A stretch of DNA of 64,000 nucleotides from an uncultured bacterium (GTDB lineage: Bacteria; Planctomycetota; UBA1135; GCA-002686595), in the NCBI GenBank assembly GCA_937896235.1, contig CALBMX010000033.1, forward strand, positions 163,565 through 227,564, in the 5' to 3' direction. The position numbers and the translations under genes were made by a program. Position 1 is the stretch's first letter. Every line of letters starts with the position of its first letter. Below the pieces are notes generated by a model. The model saw only the letters and a program-made list of their open reading frames with translations. It made no database searches and was not told the DNA's origin. Positions 9,012 through 18,134 of this stretch are shown piece after piece.

Positions 9012-10031
9012 ATGTCCCTGTCGCGACGCGATGAGCTCGCCTTCGAGGGGCGAGTCGAGCTCCCCGTCCTAAGGAGCAAGCTGCTCGACGGTGGTCGCTA
9101 TGGCGACCCCGTCGACCGTCACGTCGCGGTGTATATTCCCCCGGGAGCGGACTCGCACGGGCCCCTTCCTACAATCTATTTGCTGCCCGGCTTCACGGGG
9201 AGCTACACAAACTATCTGGAGACGCATCCCTGGAAAGAGGGTGTCGTCAAATGTTACGACCGCGGCGTGACGGCTGGCGAATACGCACCAGCTATTTTGG
9301 TCATGCCCGACTGCTTCACGAAGCTAGGCGGCAGCCAGTTTGTCAACTCCGATTGTCTCGGGAACTACGAGGATTACCTCACCCAAGAGGTCCCCGCATT
9401 TGTCGAGTCCCTCTACCCCACCGCCGCTGGTCGCCGGGGAGTCTGCGGAAAGTCATCCGGTGGATTCGGAGCGATGCGGATGGCGATGCTCCACCCGGAT
9501 GTGTTTCCCGTTGCCGGCTCGATTTCGGGCGATGTCAACTTCGAGTTGGGATATGGCGCCGAGTTCCCCGCCGCCTTGCGCGGGCTAGTGGACCACGACA
9601 TGGATCCGCAGAAGTTCCTGGACAAATTCTTCGAGTCCCCCGAGCTCAAAGGAGATGACCACGCGATTCTCAACACGCTCGCCATGGCCGCGTGCTACTC
9701 GCCCAATAAGGACGCGGCGCTTGGCTTCGACCTGCCGTTCGAACTCACCGCTGGGCGCCGCATCGATAGCGTCTGGCAGCGCTGGCTCACCTTTGATCCC
9801 CTCGTGATGGTGGAAAAGTATGCCGAGAACTTGAAGCGCATGGAGCTGCTCCATCTTGAGTGTGGCATGAAAGACCAGTTTCACCTGCAGTGGGGTTTGC
9901 GCCTCTTGACGAGCAAACTGAGCGCACTTGGTGTCCCCCATGACCACATCGAACATCCCGGAAGCCACTTTGATATCAACGACCGCTATCCGCCCCTAAT
10001 CCACAAGTTGGCGAGCTCTCTCGGCGCTTAG
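9012..10031 (+). CDS. Esterase D-like alpha/beta hydrolase
   Basis: 339 residues. The fold is that of the esterase family that includes S-formylglutathione hydrolase and mycolyltransferase-like esterases: IYLLPGFTGSYTNYL, then the nucleophile elbow GKSSGGFGAMRMAM, a late Asp region (LECGMKDQFHLQWG), and a C-terminal His in HPGSHFDINDRYPP. No signal peptide is visible, so it is likely cytoplasmic. It is coupled to add with a 2-bp gap. The ester substrate is unknown; the shared transcript hints at nucleoside or small-molecule turnover but does not prove it. Confidence 0.82.
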   Translation: MSLSRRDELAFEGRVELPVLRSKLLDGGRYGDPVDRHVAVYIPPGADSHGPLPTIYLLPGFTGSYTNYLETHPWKEGVVKCYDRGVTAGEYAPAILVMPDCFTKLGGSQFVNSDCLGNYEDYLTQEVPAFVESLYPTAAGRRGVCGKSSGGFGAMRMAMLHPDVFPVAGSISGDVNFELGYGAEFPAALRGLVDHDMDPQKFLDKFFESPELKGDDHAILNTLAMAACYSPNKDAALGFDLPFELTAGRRIDSVWQRWLTFDPLVMVEKYAENLKRMELLHLECGMKDQFHLQWGLRLLTSKLSALGVPHDHIEHPGSHFDINDRYPPLIHKLASSLGA

Positions 10032-10047
10032 ACCGGTCCATGAAAAA

Positions 10048-10085
10048 CGCGCGGGCGATCCCTTTTAGGAGGGACCGCCCGCGCG
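10048..10085 (+). terminator. Hairpin terminator after add-esterase operon
   Basis: A 10-bp GC stem (10048-10057 with 10076-10085) continues after one mismatch as four more pairs, with a short TTTTAGGA-type loop. It lies between the esterase (+) and the convergent protease (-) and can serve either strand. Confidence 0.75.
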
Positions 10086-10135
10086 CAATTCATAGCCCCG
10101 GCCCGCTCTCGGGGGCCGGCGACCGATCAACGTTG

Positions 10136-11647
10136 CTAGTTCGCGTCGCAGCTCATGAGGTCATCAGCCGGGGCATACGTCAGCGCGCCTCCTGAGACAG
10201 AGGTCACACAAAAGGTCACACTGATGCCTTTCTTTGCCACGCCATTCGTAGAGAAACTGACCTGCCCGGACGAGCTCGTCGTTCCCGTGAAGGACTCGCT
10301 GAAGGTGCCGGTAAAGTTGCCCGAGACAGTCACTCCAGCCGCTGGACCGCCAAGATCATCCAGGATTGTGACCGTCGCGGTACCGACCTTATCACCTTTG
10401 CCCGCGCCCGCCGTGCCGGCGACGATGGACTCGATGTGGACGGAGGTCGGCGTGCCTCCAACCGGAGGCGTCCCCGGATCCCCCAAGCAAGTTGACGAGT
10501 CACGGAAACTGGTGATCGTCGGAATCGTGAGGCTGGAGTGGAACGTATTCGATGAGGTAATGTACGGGTTCATCGTGTTGCTCGTGCACGAGCAGTGGCT
10601 CGCATTCCAGTTGTGCCCGAGCTCATGCGCAGACAGATCCGTTGCGCTTCCATAGTTCCCGTTGAAATCCGATTGCACCATCGAGTAGCCAATATTCGTG
10701 CTGCAGATCGCACCGAGCCAAGCGATGCCAATCGTACTCCCACCAATAATCTTGCCCGTGAAGAGCTGGACCACGTCGCGCTGCACACCTGTCTGGTTTG
10801 TCAGCCACTCGCTGCGGACGGAGTTGAGCAACTTCGACGCATTTTTGCTCTTATAGGGTTGGTTGGACGAGGTGCGTACGAGCTGTGTTACAAGCTGGTG
10901 CGTGATGCCGACCTCGGCCTCGTACTGCAGGTTCATCGTGTTCACGACGGATTCAATACGACTCTGAACACTCGAAACCGAGCCCCAATCTGAGAAGTAC
11001 TCGAAGTCCGCGTCTGTAGCTAGCTCACAAACCGACCCGCCAGCCTGTTCCGTGCCCGCCCCCGAGCGCCGCTGCACCGGCGCACCTGCGGAGAAGCCAA
11101 GCGGGCCATAAGGGCTTGCTAGGCTGTTTGTACCACAGGCGCCAAGCGCCTCGATATCTTCGGTGCGGTACATCACGTGCTCACCGGCGTGGTCCGTTCG
11201 CGAGACGGGCTGAATCCACCAGTCCTCGCCGTTTTCTAGGCGAATGCGCGCCTCGATACCACCGTCTGTCCAGGAAGCTGCAACGATGCTACCCGGTAGC
11301 TCGGCGATCGTTCCGCGCAGGGTTTTCACGGGGCCGGGAGCGGCGCTGTACCAGGTGCCGTCCGCGAGTTGCGCACGCACTTGGTAGCTCTCACCGCGCA
11401 CGCTGTGCGGTTGCAGTGCGACGGCCAGAGAGGCTCCATCAAAGTGCAAAAACGCGGTGACCGGCGAGCCTATGCTGCCGAGCATGGTCACGTCGAGAAG
11501 TTTGCTAGACGTGAGATCGAAAGACTGTTCGAGCACTGAAGCCTGCGGCGTAGAAAGCGCAGTCTCTGTCGGCGGATGGTTTGCGAGCGCGAGCGGAGCG
11601 GTGAGAAGGACGGGAACGAGCGAGTGAACAAAGGACCACTTAGCCAT
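10136..11647 (-). CDS. Secreted reprolysin-like zinc metalloprotease
   Basis: 503 residues from the ATG at 11645-11647, chosen because a GGAGTT Shine-Dalgarno lies just upstream and a signal peptide (MAKWSFVHSLVPVLLTAPLALA) starts there. A proprotein-like domain precedes the catalytic domain. The zinc site is AHELGHNWNASH, the extended HExxHxxxxxH of metzincins, and a Met-turn candidate lies in CTSNTMNPYI. The C-terminal ~100 residues (VHIESIVAGTAGAGKGDKVGTATVTILDDLGG) look like an Ig-like or bacterial surface domain. It is predicted to act outside the cytoplasm; its target is unknown. Confidence 0.85.
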   Translation of the reverse strand: MAKWSFVHSLVPVLLTAPLALANHPPTETALSTPQASVLEQSFDLTSSKLLDVTMLGSIGSPVTAFLHFDGASLAVALQPHSVRGESYQVRAQLADGTWYSAAPGPVKTLRGTIAELPGSIVAASWTDGGIEARIRLENGEDWWIQPVSRTDHAGEHVMYRTEDIEALGACGTNSLASPYGPLGFSAGAPVQRRSGAGTEQAGGSVCELATDADFEYFSDWGSVSSVQSRIESVVNTMNLQYEAEVGITHQLVTQLVRTSSNQPYKSKNASKLLNSVRSEWLTNQTGVQRDVVQLFTGKIIGGSTIGIAWLGAICSTNIGYSMVQSDFNGNYGSATDLSAHELGHNWNASHCSCTSNTMNPYITSSNTFHSSLTIPTITSFRDSSTCLGDPGTPPVGGTPTSVHIESIVAGTAGAGKGDKVGTATVTILDDLGGPAAGVTVSGNFTGTFSESFTGTTSSSGQVSFSTNGVAKKGISVTFCVTSVSGGALTYAPADDLMSCDAN

Positions 11648-11833
11648 GGGAACTCCTGATGTTTTTTTGAAAAGAGGGGGAGAGTCCGAGTGAGGGATTC
11701 TCGAACCCATGGACCGTAGGCGCAGATGCCCCGATGCCGCAAGATCTTTTAATTCTCCGACTTTCGGAGCCCGCCCTTAGAGTGCCCGAAACGCCACAAG
11801 CAGATATTTATAGCAGCGCTTTTCGGGCGTGAT

Positions 11834-12541
11834 TTAGACGTCGGGGTTCAGGCGACGCCCGGTCGGAGCGGTCCACGTTGGCCAAGGACCACCGCGAGGG
11901 CGGCGCCCTTCACCGTCCGTTCGTTTGAGTACACGGCGCGTGAGGAAGTTGTAGGCGGGCTTTCCCGTCGCCATCCAAATGCGCGCGACAATCCCGCGGT
12001 CGCTCCCACGCTCTCGGCTTCCACGACCTTGGCGTTCGTAGCGCCGCTCGTGTTTTGCGATGTGGCGCATATCCTCTGCGGCGCGCCTCGCCAAACTGGA
12101 AGAGTGGAGCTTGTGAACACTGGCTAACTGAAAATCCACAAGCCAAGGCTGTCCATCGGGAGCGACGAGCACATTGGGCTCTTTGTGCAGATCATTATGG
12201 CACACACCAAGTGCATGGCAAGCTGCGGCGAGCGCGCGGAGCTGTTCGAAAAAGTCTCGCGGAAGCCACTCGACAAGGTGCAGGGGTTGGCCGGCTGCCC
12301 AACCGCGGACGATTGCACTCCGACTCGGTTGAGCCAACAGAGGGACCACGCCAGGAACTCCATGGAGAATCTCCAGCGCGCGTGCTTCGCGCCTCATCAA
12401 CAACCGTGCGGCCATTCCGGAGCCGGGGAGTAAAGCGCCTGTCGCACGGCGCAAAATCGCCTCCTCCCCACGCCAAGAGCCGCGCTCGATGGCACCAAAG
12501 GAGTCCTCTTTTAGGACCTCAAGGGATTTCCAATCTTCCAT
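11834..12541 (-). CDS. Small RIO/LPS-kinase-like protein
   Basis: 235 residues. The catalytic loop is CHNDLHKEPNVLV and the metal-binding segment is LVDFQLA, so all key kinase residues (D, N, D) are present. Overall size fits RIO-like or Kdo-kinase-like single-domain kinases rather than eukaryotic-type Ser/Thr kinases. The C-terminus is strongly basic (RRYERQGRGSRERG), which suggests contact with the membrane or nucleic acid. Its position two genes from lpxB and the related kinase at 2501-3277 make a lipid A or core-sugar substrate plausible; this is inference. Confidence 0.65.
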   Translation of the reverse strand: MEDWKSLEVLKEDSFGAIERGSWRGEEAILRRATGALLPGSGMAARLLMRREARALEILHGVPGVVPLLAQPSRSAIVRGWAAGQPLHLVEWLPRDFFEQLRALAAACHALGVCHNDLHKEPNVLVAPDGQPWLVDFQLASVHKLHSSSLARRAAEDMRHIAKHERRYERQGRGSRERGSDRGIVARIWMATGKPAYNFLTRRVLKRTDGEGRRPRGGPWPTWTAPTGRRLNPDV

Positions 12542-12644
12542 TGCCTAGCGGCCCGTTGAATAGATATGGATGCTCGGCTCAGCCCGTTCGCCGGAGAGCC
12601 GCTGGAGAGTGCAAGAGCGGAGGCGTAAGTCTCTCAAGGCGGGC

Positions 12645-13349
12645 CTAGCTAAAGCGCGCAAAAAACGCGCGCACCTGATAGGGAAAAGCCGTTCGCCTGT
12701 AGGCGGCCGGAAGGTGACGGGCGAGCCCTCCAACGGAAGCAAACGCGGCGCGCGCCTCGTCCTTGCGACCACTGCGCTTGAACACCAAGCCGCGCAGGAG
12801 CGCGCTTTCCGGGGTCGCCCCGCGATCCGAGTCGTGGCGATCCAATGCCTGTAGCGCGATGTCGCTCCCATTCGGGGAGGAGCTGTCGAGGCGCGCCTCC
12901 GCGAGCCCCAACAAGACACGCCCAAACCCATACGAGGCATCTTGGCTAGCGACAAATTGAAAGTGGTCTGCGGCCTCGTCGTGCTGCCCCAAGCTCAATA
13001 GAACTCGTGCGAGCCCATAGCGCCACTCGTTGGAGTCGGGTTGAGCCGCATGGGCGTTCCGCAGAGGCGCAAGCGCGGCCCTTGGTTTCCCCGAATCTAA
13101 AAACAAAAGGCCCAGTTTTCCCTGGTTGCGCGGGGTATCTACATTGCCCAAGTCGCGGACCTGCGTGTCGAGATTGCGCTTGGATAGGAGCTTCGCGCCG
13201 AGGTGGTTCAGATACCACCCGACGAAGATTGCTACGACCCAAAAGCCCAGGATTCCGAGCGAGCGGAGCACATCTCCGACGACTGGGACGATTTCGAGCA
13301 CGCGCCTTGTGAAAATCACAAGCACGAAGAATCCAATGAGGCGTAGCAT
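12645..13349 (-). CDS. TPR-repeat protein with two N-terminal membrane segments
   Basis: 234 residues. Two hydrophobic segments (about 3-14 and 32-50) anchor it. A tetratricopeptide-like region follows: NQGKLGLLFLDSGKPRAALAPLRNAHAAQPDSNEWRYGLARVLLSLGQHDEAADHFQFV. It probably acts as a scaffold at the inner membrane. No specific partner is visible. It is divergent from lpxB, with a gap of only 31 bp between the starts, so their promoters must overlap. Confidence 0.65.
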   Translation of the reverse strand: MLRLIGFFVLVIFTRRVLEIVPVVGDVLRSLGILGFWVVAIFVGWYLNHLGAKLLSKRNLDTQVRDLGNVDTPRNQGKLGLLFLDSGKPRAALAPLRNAHAAQPDSNEWRYGLARVLLSLGQHDEAADHFQFVASQDASYGFGRVLLGLAEARLDSSSPNGSDIALQALDRHDSDRGATPESALLRGLVFKRSGRKDEARAAFASVGGLARHLPAAYRRTAFPYQVRAFFARFS

Positions 13350-13380
13350 CCGCGCAGTCTACCTTTCTAATCTATAAAGC

Positions 13381-14880
13381 GTGAGCAGCACTCAAAGACA
13401 CGACGAAGAACTTAGGGAGACCGGCCGACGCGCGCGACGTGGCGTTTCGCCTGGATTTGCCGTAGGCCTGGAGTTTTTGCGGGCCCTAGGTGGCATTGCG
13501 GTAGCGCCTTTTCGGACGGCCTATTACCTGGCGGTTCGGAAGCGGAGAGAGGCGGACATTCGCAGCGATCTGGCCGCGGAAGCCCCACCGCTCCCCGCTG
13601 CCGCTAGCTTGAGGCCGCTGGATGGAAAAACCCTAGGAGGCCGAAGACTGCGGATCTTTATTGCGGCCGCCGAGCACTCGGGAGAGATCCACGCTGCCAA
13701 CCTGATTGATGCGCTGCGCAAGGCCGCCATCGATGCGGGACTCGAAGCGCCGGAGTTTGTAGGCCTAGGCGGAGCCGCCTTGGAGGAGCGCGGCATGGTC
13801 TCCATCGGCAATCCCGGTGAGCGCGCAGCCATGGGGTTTGACGGTGTGCTCGCCGCCCTGCCATATTATTTGGGAATGCTGAGGGACGCCGCCGAGTACT
13901 TCCGCGAGAAGCGGCCAGACCTCCTGATCCCCGTGGACTCGCCCGCGCTGCACGTTCCCCTAGCACATCTCGCGAAGCGCTACGGGATCCCTGTAGCCCA
14001 CTTCGTAACACCGCAGTACTGGGGCTGGGCTCCGTGGCGAGTCAAGGGCTATCGCAATGCCGTCGATCTCGGACTCTCGATCCTCCCCTTCGAGACGTCG
14101 TGGTACCAACGGCACGGCGTAAATTCGAAACACATTGGGCACCCGCTTCTCGACGAGCTCAATGAGATCGGCGCGCCACTCGCGGGTCATGCCGCCCGCA
14201 CGAAAGAGCTGGAAGCAGCTACCCCGAAGGGCCCTCTGATCCTTCTTCCCGGAAGTCGTGAAGGAGTGGTCAAGCGCAACTTGCCATGGATGCTTGACCG
14301 TGTTGCCGAGCTGCAGGCGAGGCCCGAGTTTAAGGACCTAGAGGCCGTCCTCCCCCACTCGCGACGCGACTTGGACGAGGTCATCGAAAGCGAACTCGCA
14401 AAGTCCAGCGCGCGGGTCCGCCTAGCCAAAGGCGGCCTACATAAAGAGCTCGCACTCGGCACTTGTGCGCTTGCGGTTTCGGGCACGGTGATCCTCGACA
14501 TCCTTCCGCACCGCCTGCCTACGGTTGTGCTTTACCGCCTCAAGAACAACCGCGGCATTTGGCTTCGCGACCACCTATTCTCGGTTCCCTGGTTTACGTC
14601 GGTCAACCTGTTGGCCAATCGTGAGGTGCACCCCGAGTTTGCGTTTGTCGATCACGGAGATGGCGACAGGGGTGAGGGCAAAGTGAATCGCGACAAGGTG
14701 TTGTTTGCCCTAACTCGCGCGCTTGCTGACACCAACTGGCGTAAAGAAAACTTAGCAGGTCAGGATCATGCCGAATCCCGTCTCGGCCCCCCCGGGGCGG
14801 TAGCCCGTGGGGCTCACGCCGCCCTGGAGATGTTAGCCGAACAGCGAAAAGCAGCCCTAAAGGGCCAAGGAGTACGGTAG
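13381..14880 (+). CDS. lpxB: Lipid-A-disaccharide synthase
   Basis: 499 residues, GTG start. LpxB joins UDP-diacylglucosamine and lipid X in lipid A assembly at the inner membrane. The LpxB core begins near residue 88 (RIFIAAAEHSGEIHAANLIDALR) and continues with FVGLGGAALEERGM, SPALHVPLAHLAKRYGIPVAHFVTPQYWGWAPWRVK and the donor-binding LLPGSREGVVKRNLPWML. The usual protein is about 380 residues. The ~85-residue N-terminal extension, with a hydrophobic/basic stretch (GFAVGLEFLRALGGIAVAPFRTAYYLAVRKRRE), is unusual and may be a membrane anchor. Its presence argues that this organism makes LPS. Confidence 0.92.
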   Translation: MSSTQRHDEELRETGRRARRGVSPGFAVGLEFLRALGGIAVAPFRTAYYLAVRKRREADIRSDLAAEAPPLPAAASLRPLDGKTLGGRRLRIFIAAAEHSGEIHAANLIDALRKAAIDAGLEAPEFVGLGGAALEERGMVSIGNPGERAAMGFDGVLAALPYYLGMLRDAAEYFREKRPDLLIPVDSPALHVPLAHLAKRYGIPVAHFVTPQYWGWAPWRVKGYRNAVDLGLSILPFETSWYQRHGVNSKHIGHPLLDELNEIGAPLAGHAARTKELEAATPKGPLILLPGSREGVVKRNLPWMLDRVAELQARPEFKDLEAVLPHSRRDLDEVIESELAKSSARVRLAKGGLHKELALGTCALAVSGTVILDILPHRLPTVVLYRLKNNRGIWLRDHLFSVPWFTSVNLLANREVHPEFAFVDHGDGDRGEGKVNRDKVLFALTRALADTNWRKENLAGQDHAESRLGPPGAVARGAHAALEMLAEQRKAALKGQGVR

Positions 14881-14943
14881 TTGAGCTCGGAATTTCCAGA
14901 CATTCCATTGAAGAATGGACGCGGCGAGAAGTACGGGGACCCC

Positions 14944-15552
14944 ATGGAAACCCTAACCACCCAACTTATGATCGCCTCTAAGACCGGCGACCAGGCCGCT
15001 TTCGATCAGCTCGTGCAAAAGCTTTCCGAGCGCGCCTTTGGCGTGGCCAAAAATCTCGTCGGCTCCAAGGAGGACGCCCGCGACCTTTGCCAGGAAGCCT
15101 TCATGAAAACGTGGCGCGCGCGAGAGACGTTTCGCGATGGCGACCCGTTCTTGCCTTGGTTTCATCGCATCCTGCGCAACACCTGCTTTAGCTTTTTACG
15201 GAAGCATGGCCGCATAAAGAAGAGCAGCCTAAGCGCCGGTCAAACCGACAATGGGGATGCGACCGACTGGGAGTTAGTGGACCAGGGGCCCGGACCATCA
15301 AGTGACGTTGAACATAACGAGACAAAGGCACTCTTTTGGGAGGCCATGCAGCGCCTCACAGCGCGCGACCGCGAGATCCTTGTCCTGCGCCAGTTCCAAG
15401 ACCTTAGCTACCGCGAGATCTCCCACGCCCTCGACGTCCCCGAGGGAACGGTCATGTCTCGCCTTTACCACGCACGCCGCAGACTGCGCGAATTCCTTGA
15501 ACCGCACCTTGACGGTGCCCTCTCGGACTTCAAACACGGAGCCGATTTATGA
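14944..15552 (+). CDS. ECF RNA polymerase sigma factor
   Basis: 202 residues from the ATG at 14944; a TTG at 14881, directly after the lpxB stop, would add 21 residues of no evident homology. Region 2 reads DARDLCQEAFMKTWRARETFRDGDPFLPWFHRILRNTCFSFLRK and region 4 reads LTARDREILVLRQFQDLSYREISHALDVPEGTVMSRLYHARRRLRE, both typical of ECF (RpoE-like) sigma factors. Its stop overlaps the start of the next gene by 4 nt, a standard sigma/anti-sigma coupling. Confidence 0.92.
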   Translation: METLTTQLMIASKTGDQAAFDQLVQKLSERAFGVAKNLVGSKEDARDLCQEAFMKTWRARETFRDGDPFLPWFHRILRNTCFSFLRKHGRIKKSSLSAGQTDNGDATDWELVDQGPGPSSDVEHNETKALFWEAMQRLTARDREILVLRQFQDLSYREISHALDVPEGTVMSRLYHARRRLREFLEPHLDGALSDFKHGADL

Positions 15553-15989
15553 GCCCTGTCCATCCCTCAAGGGACGAACTTCTCGCCATGGCCTATGTGG
15601 ATGACCAGCTCGACCACGACGCTCGACGCGAGTTCGAACTACGACTAAGCAAAGAGGAGCACCTTGCCGCAGAGGTTGTCGCCCTCCGTCGGCTTGACCT
15701 TATCGCAAGGACGGCTGCTCCACCGGAGCCAATCGATTTCGCATGGAAGCGCGTCGACGAGAGCCCTTCGCAAGTTGGCGCGGTTGGCGCGGGCTGGATT
15801 GCGACCTGTCTAGGTTCCCTAGGTCTCGCCGGCATAGCGATTCAGCTCATTCTTCAGGCGCAAATCCCCCTCTGGGAGCGTGCCTCTATCGCCCTCTTCG
15901 TCGGCGGTCTCACTCTGCTATTTCTCAGTGTCGCTTGGCGCCGCTGGAAAGTCCGAAACATGGATCCCTACACGAGCGTCAAAAGATGA
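15549..15989 (+). CDS. Membrane anti-sigma factor
   Basis: 146 residues, overlapping the sigma stop by 4 nt. The N-terminal ~50 residues (DELLAMAYVDDQLDHDARREFELRLSKEEHLAAEVVALRRLD) have the helical layout of an anti-sigma domain but lack the HxxxCxxC zinc residues. Two membrane segments follow (about 80-100 and 113-130) and a short basic tail. It likely sequesters the upstream sigma factor at the membrane until a signal releases it. Its stop overlaps the start of the YbjQ gene by 4 nt. Confidence 0.75.
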   Translation: MSPVHPSRDELLAMAYVDDQLDHDARREFELRLSKEEHLAAEVVALRRLDLIARTAAPPEPIDFAWKRVDESPSQVGAVGAGWIATCLGSLGLAGIAIQLILQAQIPLWERASIALFVGGLTLLFLSVAWRRWKVRNMDPYTSVKR

Positions 15990-16315
15990 AGAACGTCTAC
16001 ACAACAGACCACATTCCCGGAAAAACGGTGACGGAGAGCCTCGGACTTGTCCGGGGCTCTAGTGTGCGTGCACGCCACCTTGGCCGCGATATCAGCGCGT
16101 TCTTTAAAAATGTCGTGGGAGGTGAGGTTGAGGAGTACACCAAACTCTTGGCCGAAGCGCGCGAGCAAGCACTGGACCGCATGGTGGCCGAGGCGGAAGC
16201 GAAGGGCGCCGATGCTATCGTCGGCGTGCGATTCTGCGGGACCGAGATTCAATCGGGCGCTGCCGAGATGCTCGCATATGGCACCGCCGTACGGACACGT
16301 GCGGATCAGTCCTAG
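15986..16315 (+). CDS. YbjQ family (heavy-metal-binding domain) protein
   Basis: 109 residues, the normal YbjQ length, from the ATG at 15986 (ATGA overlap with the anti-sigma stop). Signature segments are TVTESLGLVRGSSVRARHLGRDISAFFKNVVGGEVEEYTKLLAEAREQALDRMVAEA and GADAIVGVRFCG. Members form pentameric rings; their function is not established. Translational coupling to a sigma/anti-sigma pair suggests it is part of that stress response. The last four bases (CTAG) are shared with the stop of the convergent DUF218 gene. Confidence 0.88.
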   Translation: MKNVYTTDHIPGKTVTESLGLVRGSSVRARHLGRDISAFFKNVVGGEVEEYTKLLAEAREQALDRMVAEAEAKGADAIVGVRFCGTEIQSGAAEMLAYGTAVRTRADQS

Positions 16316-17364
16316 CTCGCGATGAGGCGGCGGGCCCAATACGCCCAGAACCCAGCGACTTCGCGCAACGCATAATAGTGGCGCCTCGCCAGGGGCCGGG
16401 TCTCTGTGGCCGGTACAGTTAAAACATCTAAGCCATACGACTGGAAGGCCAACTCGACACGGGGCAAGTGATAGCCATGGCTAACGGCGAAGATCTTCGA
16501 GGGAGCTTTTGTGCGGGCCTCGACATACTTTGAGGTGTTGCGGGCAGTCGCCCAAGTAGAGACGCCTTCGGGATCCAAGAAGATGTCGGATGCGGGAACA
16601 CCCGCGTCTAGGGCGAGCTTGCGCATGGCCTGGGTCTCGTGGGTTGCCCCCGGTCCCGGCCCACCGGAGAGGAACAACATCGAAGCGACTCCCTCTTTGT
16701 ACAGGTCGACCCCCGTCATGGTTCTGTCGGACAATGCGAGCGAGGGAGTGCCGTCCCTTTGAACTCCCGCGCCGAGTACGACGGCGAGGTTCTGCTCGCC
16801 TTGACTGGAGGCGATGCGATAGTCGGTCCTCCCGAAGGTTGCCATGACACCAATCGGAACCAATGCCAGAAAGATACCTGCCCCCGTGCTAAACCCGGTG
16901 GCTACAAAGAGGAGCTGCGGCCCCTCCCTTGAAGTGCTGGAAGAGGCCGAATCCCCTTTTGCGATGACCACCCCCAACAGCACCAAACAGAAGAGTACAA
17001 ACACAGAGAGAGGCACATTCCACGCGGGCAGGCGGCCCTCCGACATCAAGAGAAGAACGACCAACGTATCCCGCACAACCCAAAGTGCGAACGAGCCCGT
17101 CACGACAAGTCCAAACATTCGAAATGCGCGCCCAAACCTAGGTTTCAAGCCGAACTGAACGAGCACACCAGCCATGGCACATTCGGAAATCCAACGGACT
17201 GGAGCGGGAAGGACGCGAAGATCAATCCACCACAGATTCGAGTCCACACCGGCGTCTCTCCATGCGACGAGGGCATTGATCGCGACAAAGATTCCGAAAC
17301 AAAAAGCGGCGCCACGAAATCCCCAAGATGCAAACTTGGCAACGCTGTGTTTTCCAGCATTCAC
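16312..17364 (-). CDS. Membrane DUF218/YdcF-SanA-like protein
   Basis: 350 residues, GTG start. Five or so hydrophobic segments occupy the first ~180 residues. The C-terminal DUF218 domain follows: NLAVVLGAGVQRDGTPSLALSDRTMTGVDLYKEGVASMLFLSGG, then ATHETQAMRKLALDAGVPASDIFLDPEGVSTWATARN and SHGYHLPRVELAFQ. Relatives (SanA, ElyC, YdcF) influence the cell envelope and vancomycin sensitivity. The start overlaps the stop of the DUF2064 gene as GTGA, so the two are translationally coupled. Confidence 0.8.
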   Translation of the reverse strand: MNAGKHSVAKFASWGFRGAAFCFGIFVAINALVAWRDAGVDSNLWWIDLRVLPAPVRWISECAMAGVLVQFGLKPRFGRAFRMFGLVVTGSFALWVVRDTLVVLLLMSEGRLPAWNVPLSVFVLFCLVLLGVVIAKGDSASSSTSREGPQLLFVATGFSTGAGIFLALVPIGVMATFGRTDYRIASSQGEQNLAVVLGAGVQRDGTPSLALSDRTMTGVDLYKEGVASMLFLSGGPGPGATHETQAMRKLALDAGVPASDIFLDPEGVSTWATARNTSKYVEARTKAPSKIFAVSHGYHLPRVELAFQSYGLDVLTVPATETRPLARRHYYALREVAGFWAYWARRLIAS

Positions 17365-18134
17365 GGCTCTCTAGGGCCCCCTGTTTGAGTCTGATTCTGA
17401 CAACTTTTCACGCGGTCTGCGAACGCGGCGAGATGTTTAGGCCAGTCGCGATCGCACTCCACGGATCGTGGTATCTGCAGGTCGCGTTCGAGGGACCTCC
17501 AGTCCGCCTCGGCATCGAGATCGTAGTCCTTGTCCAACAACGCAAGCCGTAGACCGCGCGCCTCAATCCACCCACAGGTCGCATCGAACATCTCCCCGGT
17601 CGACATCTCAATCTCGGTAAACAGCCCCGCTTGCGGCTCGCGCAGTCCAACGAGGTAGTACCCGCCTCCGAAGTCCGGGCCAAGTACGACATCCGCTCCA
17701 CTCCGCAACAGCTCGTGAGCGGTCCGAACCCTGGCAACCGATGTCCACGGAGAATCTGCACCGATCGCCACTGCGGTCCCCCCTTTGGGCAGGTCACCTA
17801 GAATCTCCACAAACCAGCTCGCCATACGCTCCCCAAGACCATCACCCCGCTGGGCCCGCAGCTTGTGGTCCGGAAAAGCCCCTGCGAACCAGCTCGCAGC
17901 CTCCGCAGGCGCATAGACAAGCTCCAAACCCAGCTCCTGGCCCACATACCGCTCCGCCGCATCTTGCAGTAGAGCTGCTGCTAGCTCCGCAGGCCCCGAG
18001 TTCCCCAAAATCGGGGCGAGGAAAGGTTCGAACCTCGTCTTCACCTTTCCCACCTCGGGTTGCTTGGCAAACACGCCTGTAACCCGTGACGAATCTACTG
18101 GCGGCTGAGGTTTGTTTGAATTCGCGGAGGTCAC
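17361..18134 (-). CDS. DUF2064 glycosyltransferase-like protein (TIGR04282 type)
   Basis: The conserved domain begins VTGVFAKQPEVGKVKTRFEP and continues with AVAIGADSPWTSVARVRTAHELL and VVLGPDFGGGYYLVGL, typical of the nucleotide-sugar-transferase-like family called 'rSAM/selenodomain-associated transferase 1'. I prefer the GTG at 18132-18134, 17 residues before the domain; the frame is open to a GTG at 18308, but that would place the start in the upstream region of the divergent lipoprotein gene. Function is unknown. It is coupled to the downstream DUF218 gene by a 4-nt overlap. Start confidence is low. Confidence 0.72.
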   Translation of the reverse strand: MTSANSNKPQPPVDSSRVTGVFAKQPEVGKVKTRFEPFLAPILGNSGPAELAAALLQDAAERYVGQELGLELVYAPAEAASWFAGAFPDHKLRAQRGDGLGERMASWFVEILGDLPKGGTAVAIGADSPWTSVARVRTAHELLRSGADVVLGPDFGGGYYLVGLREPQAGLFTEIEMSTGEMFDATCGWIEARGLRLALLDKDYDLDAEADWRSLERDLQIPRSVECDRDWPKHLAAFADRVKSCQNQTQTGGPREP

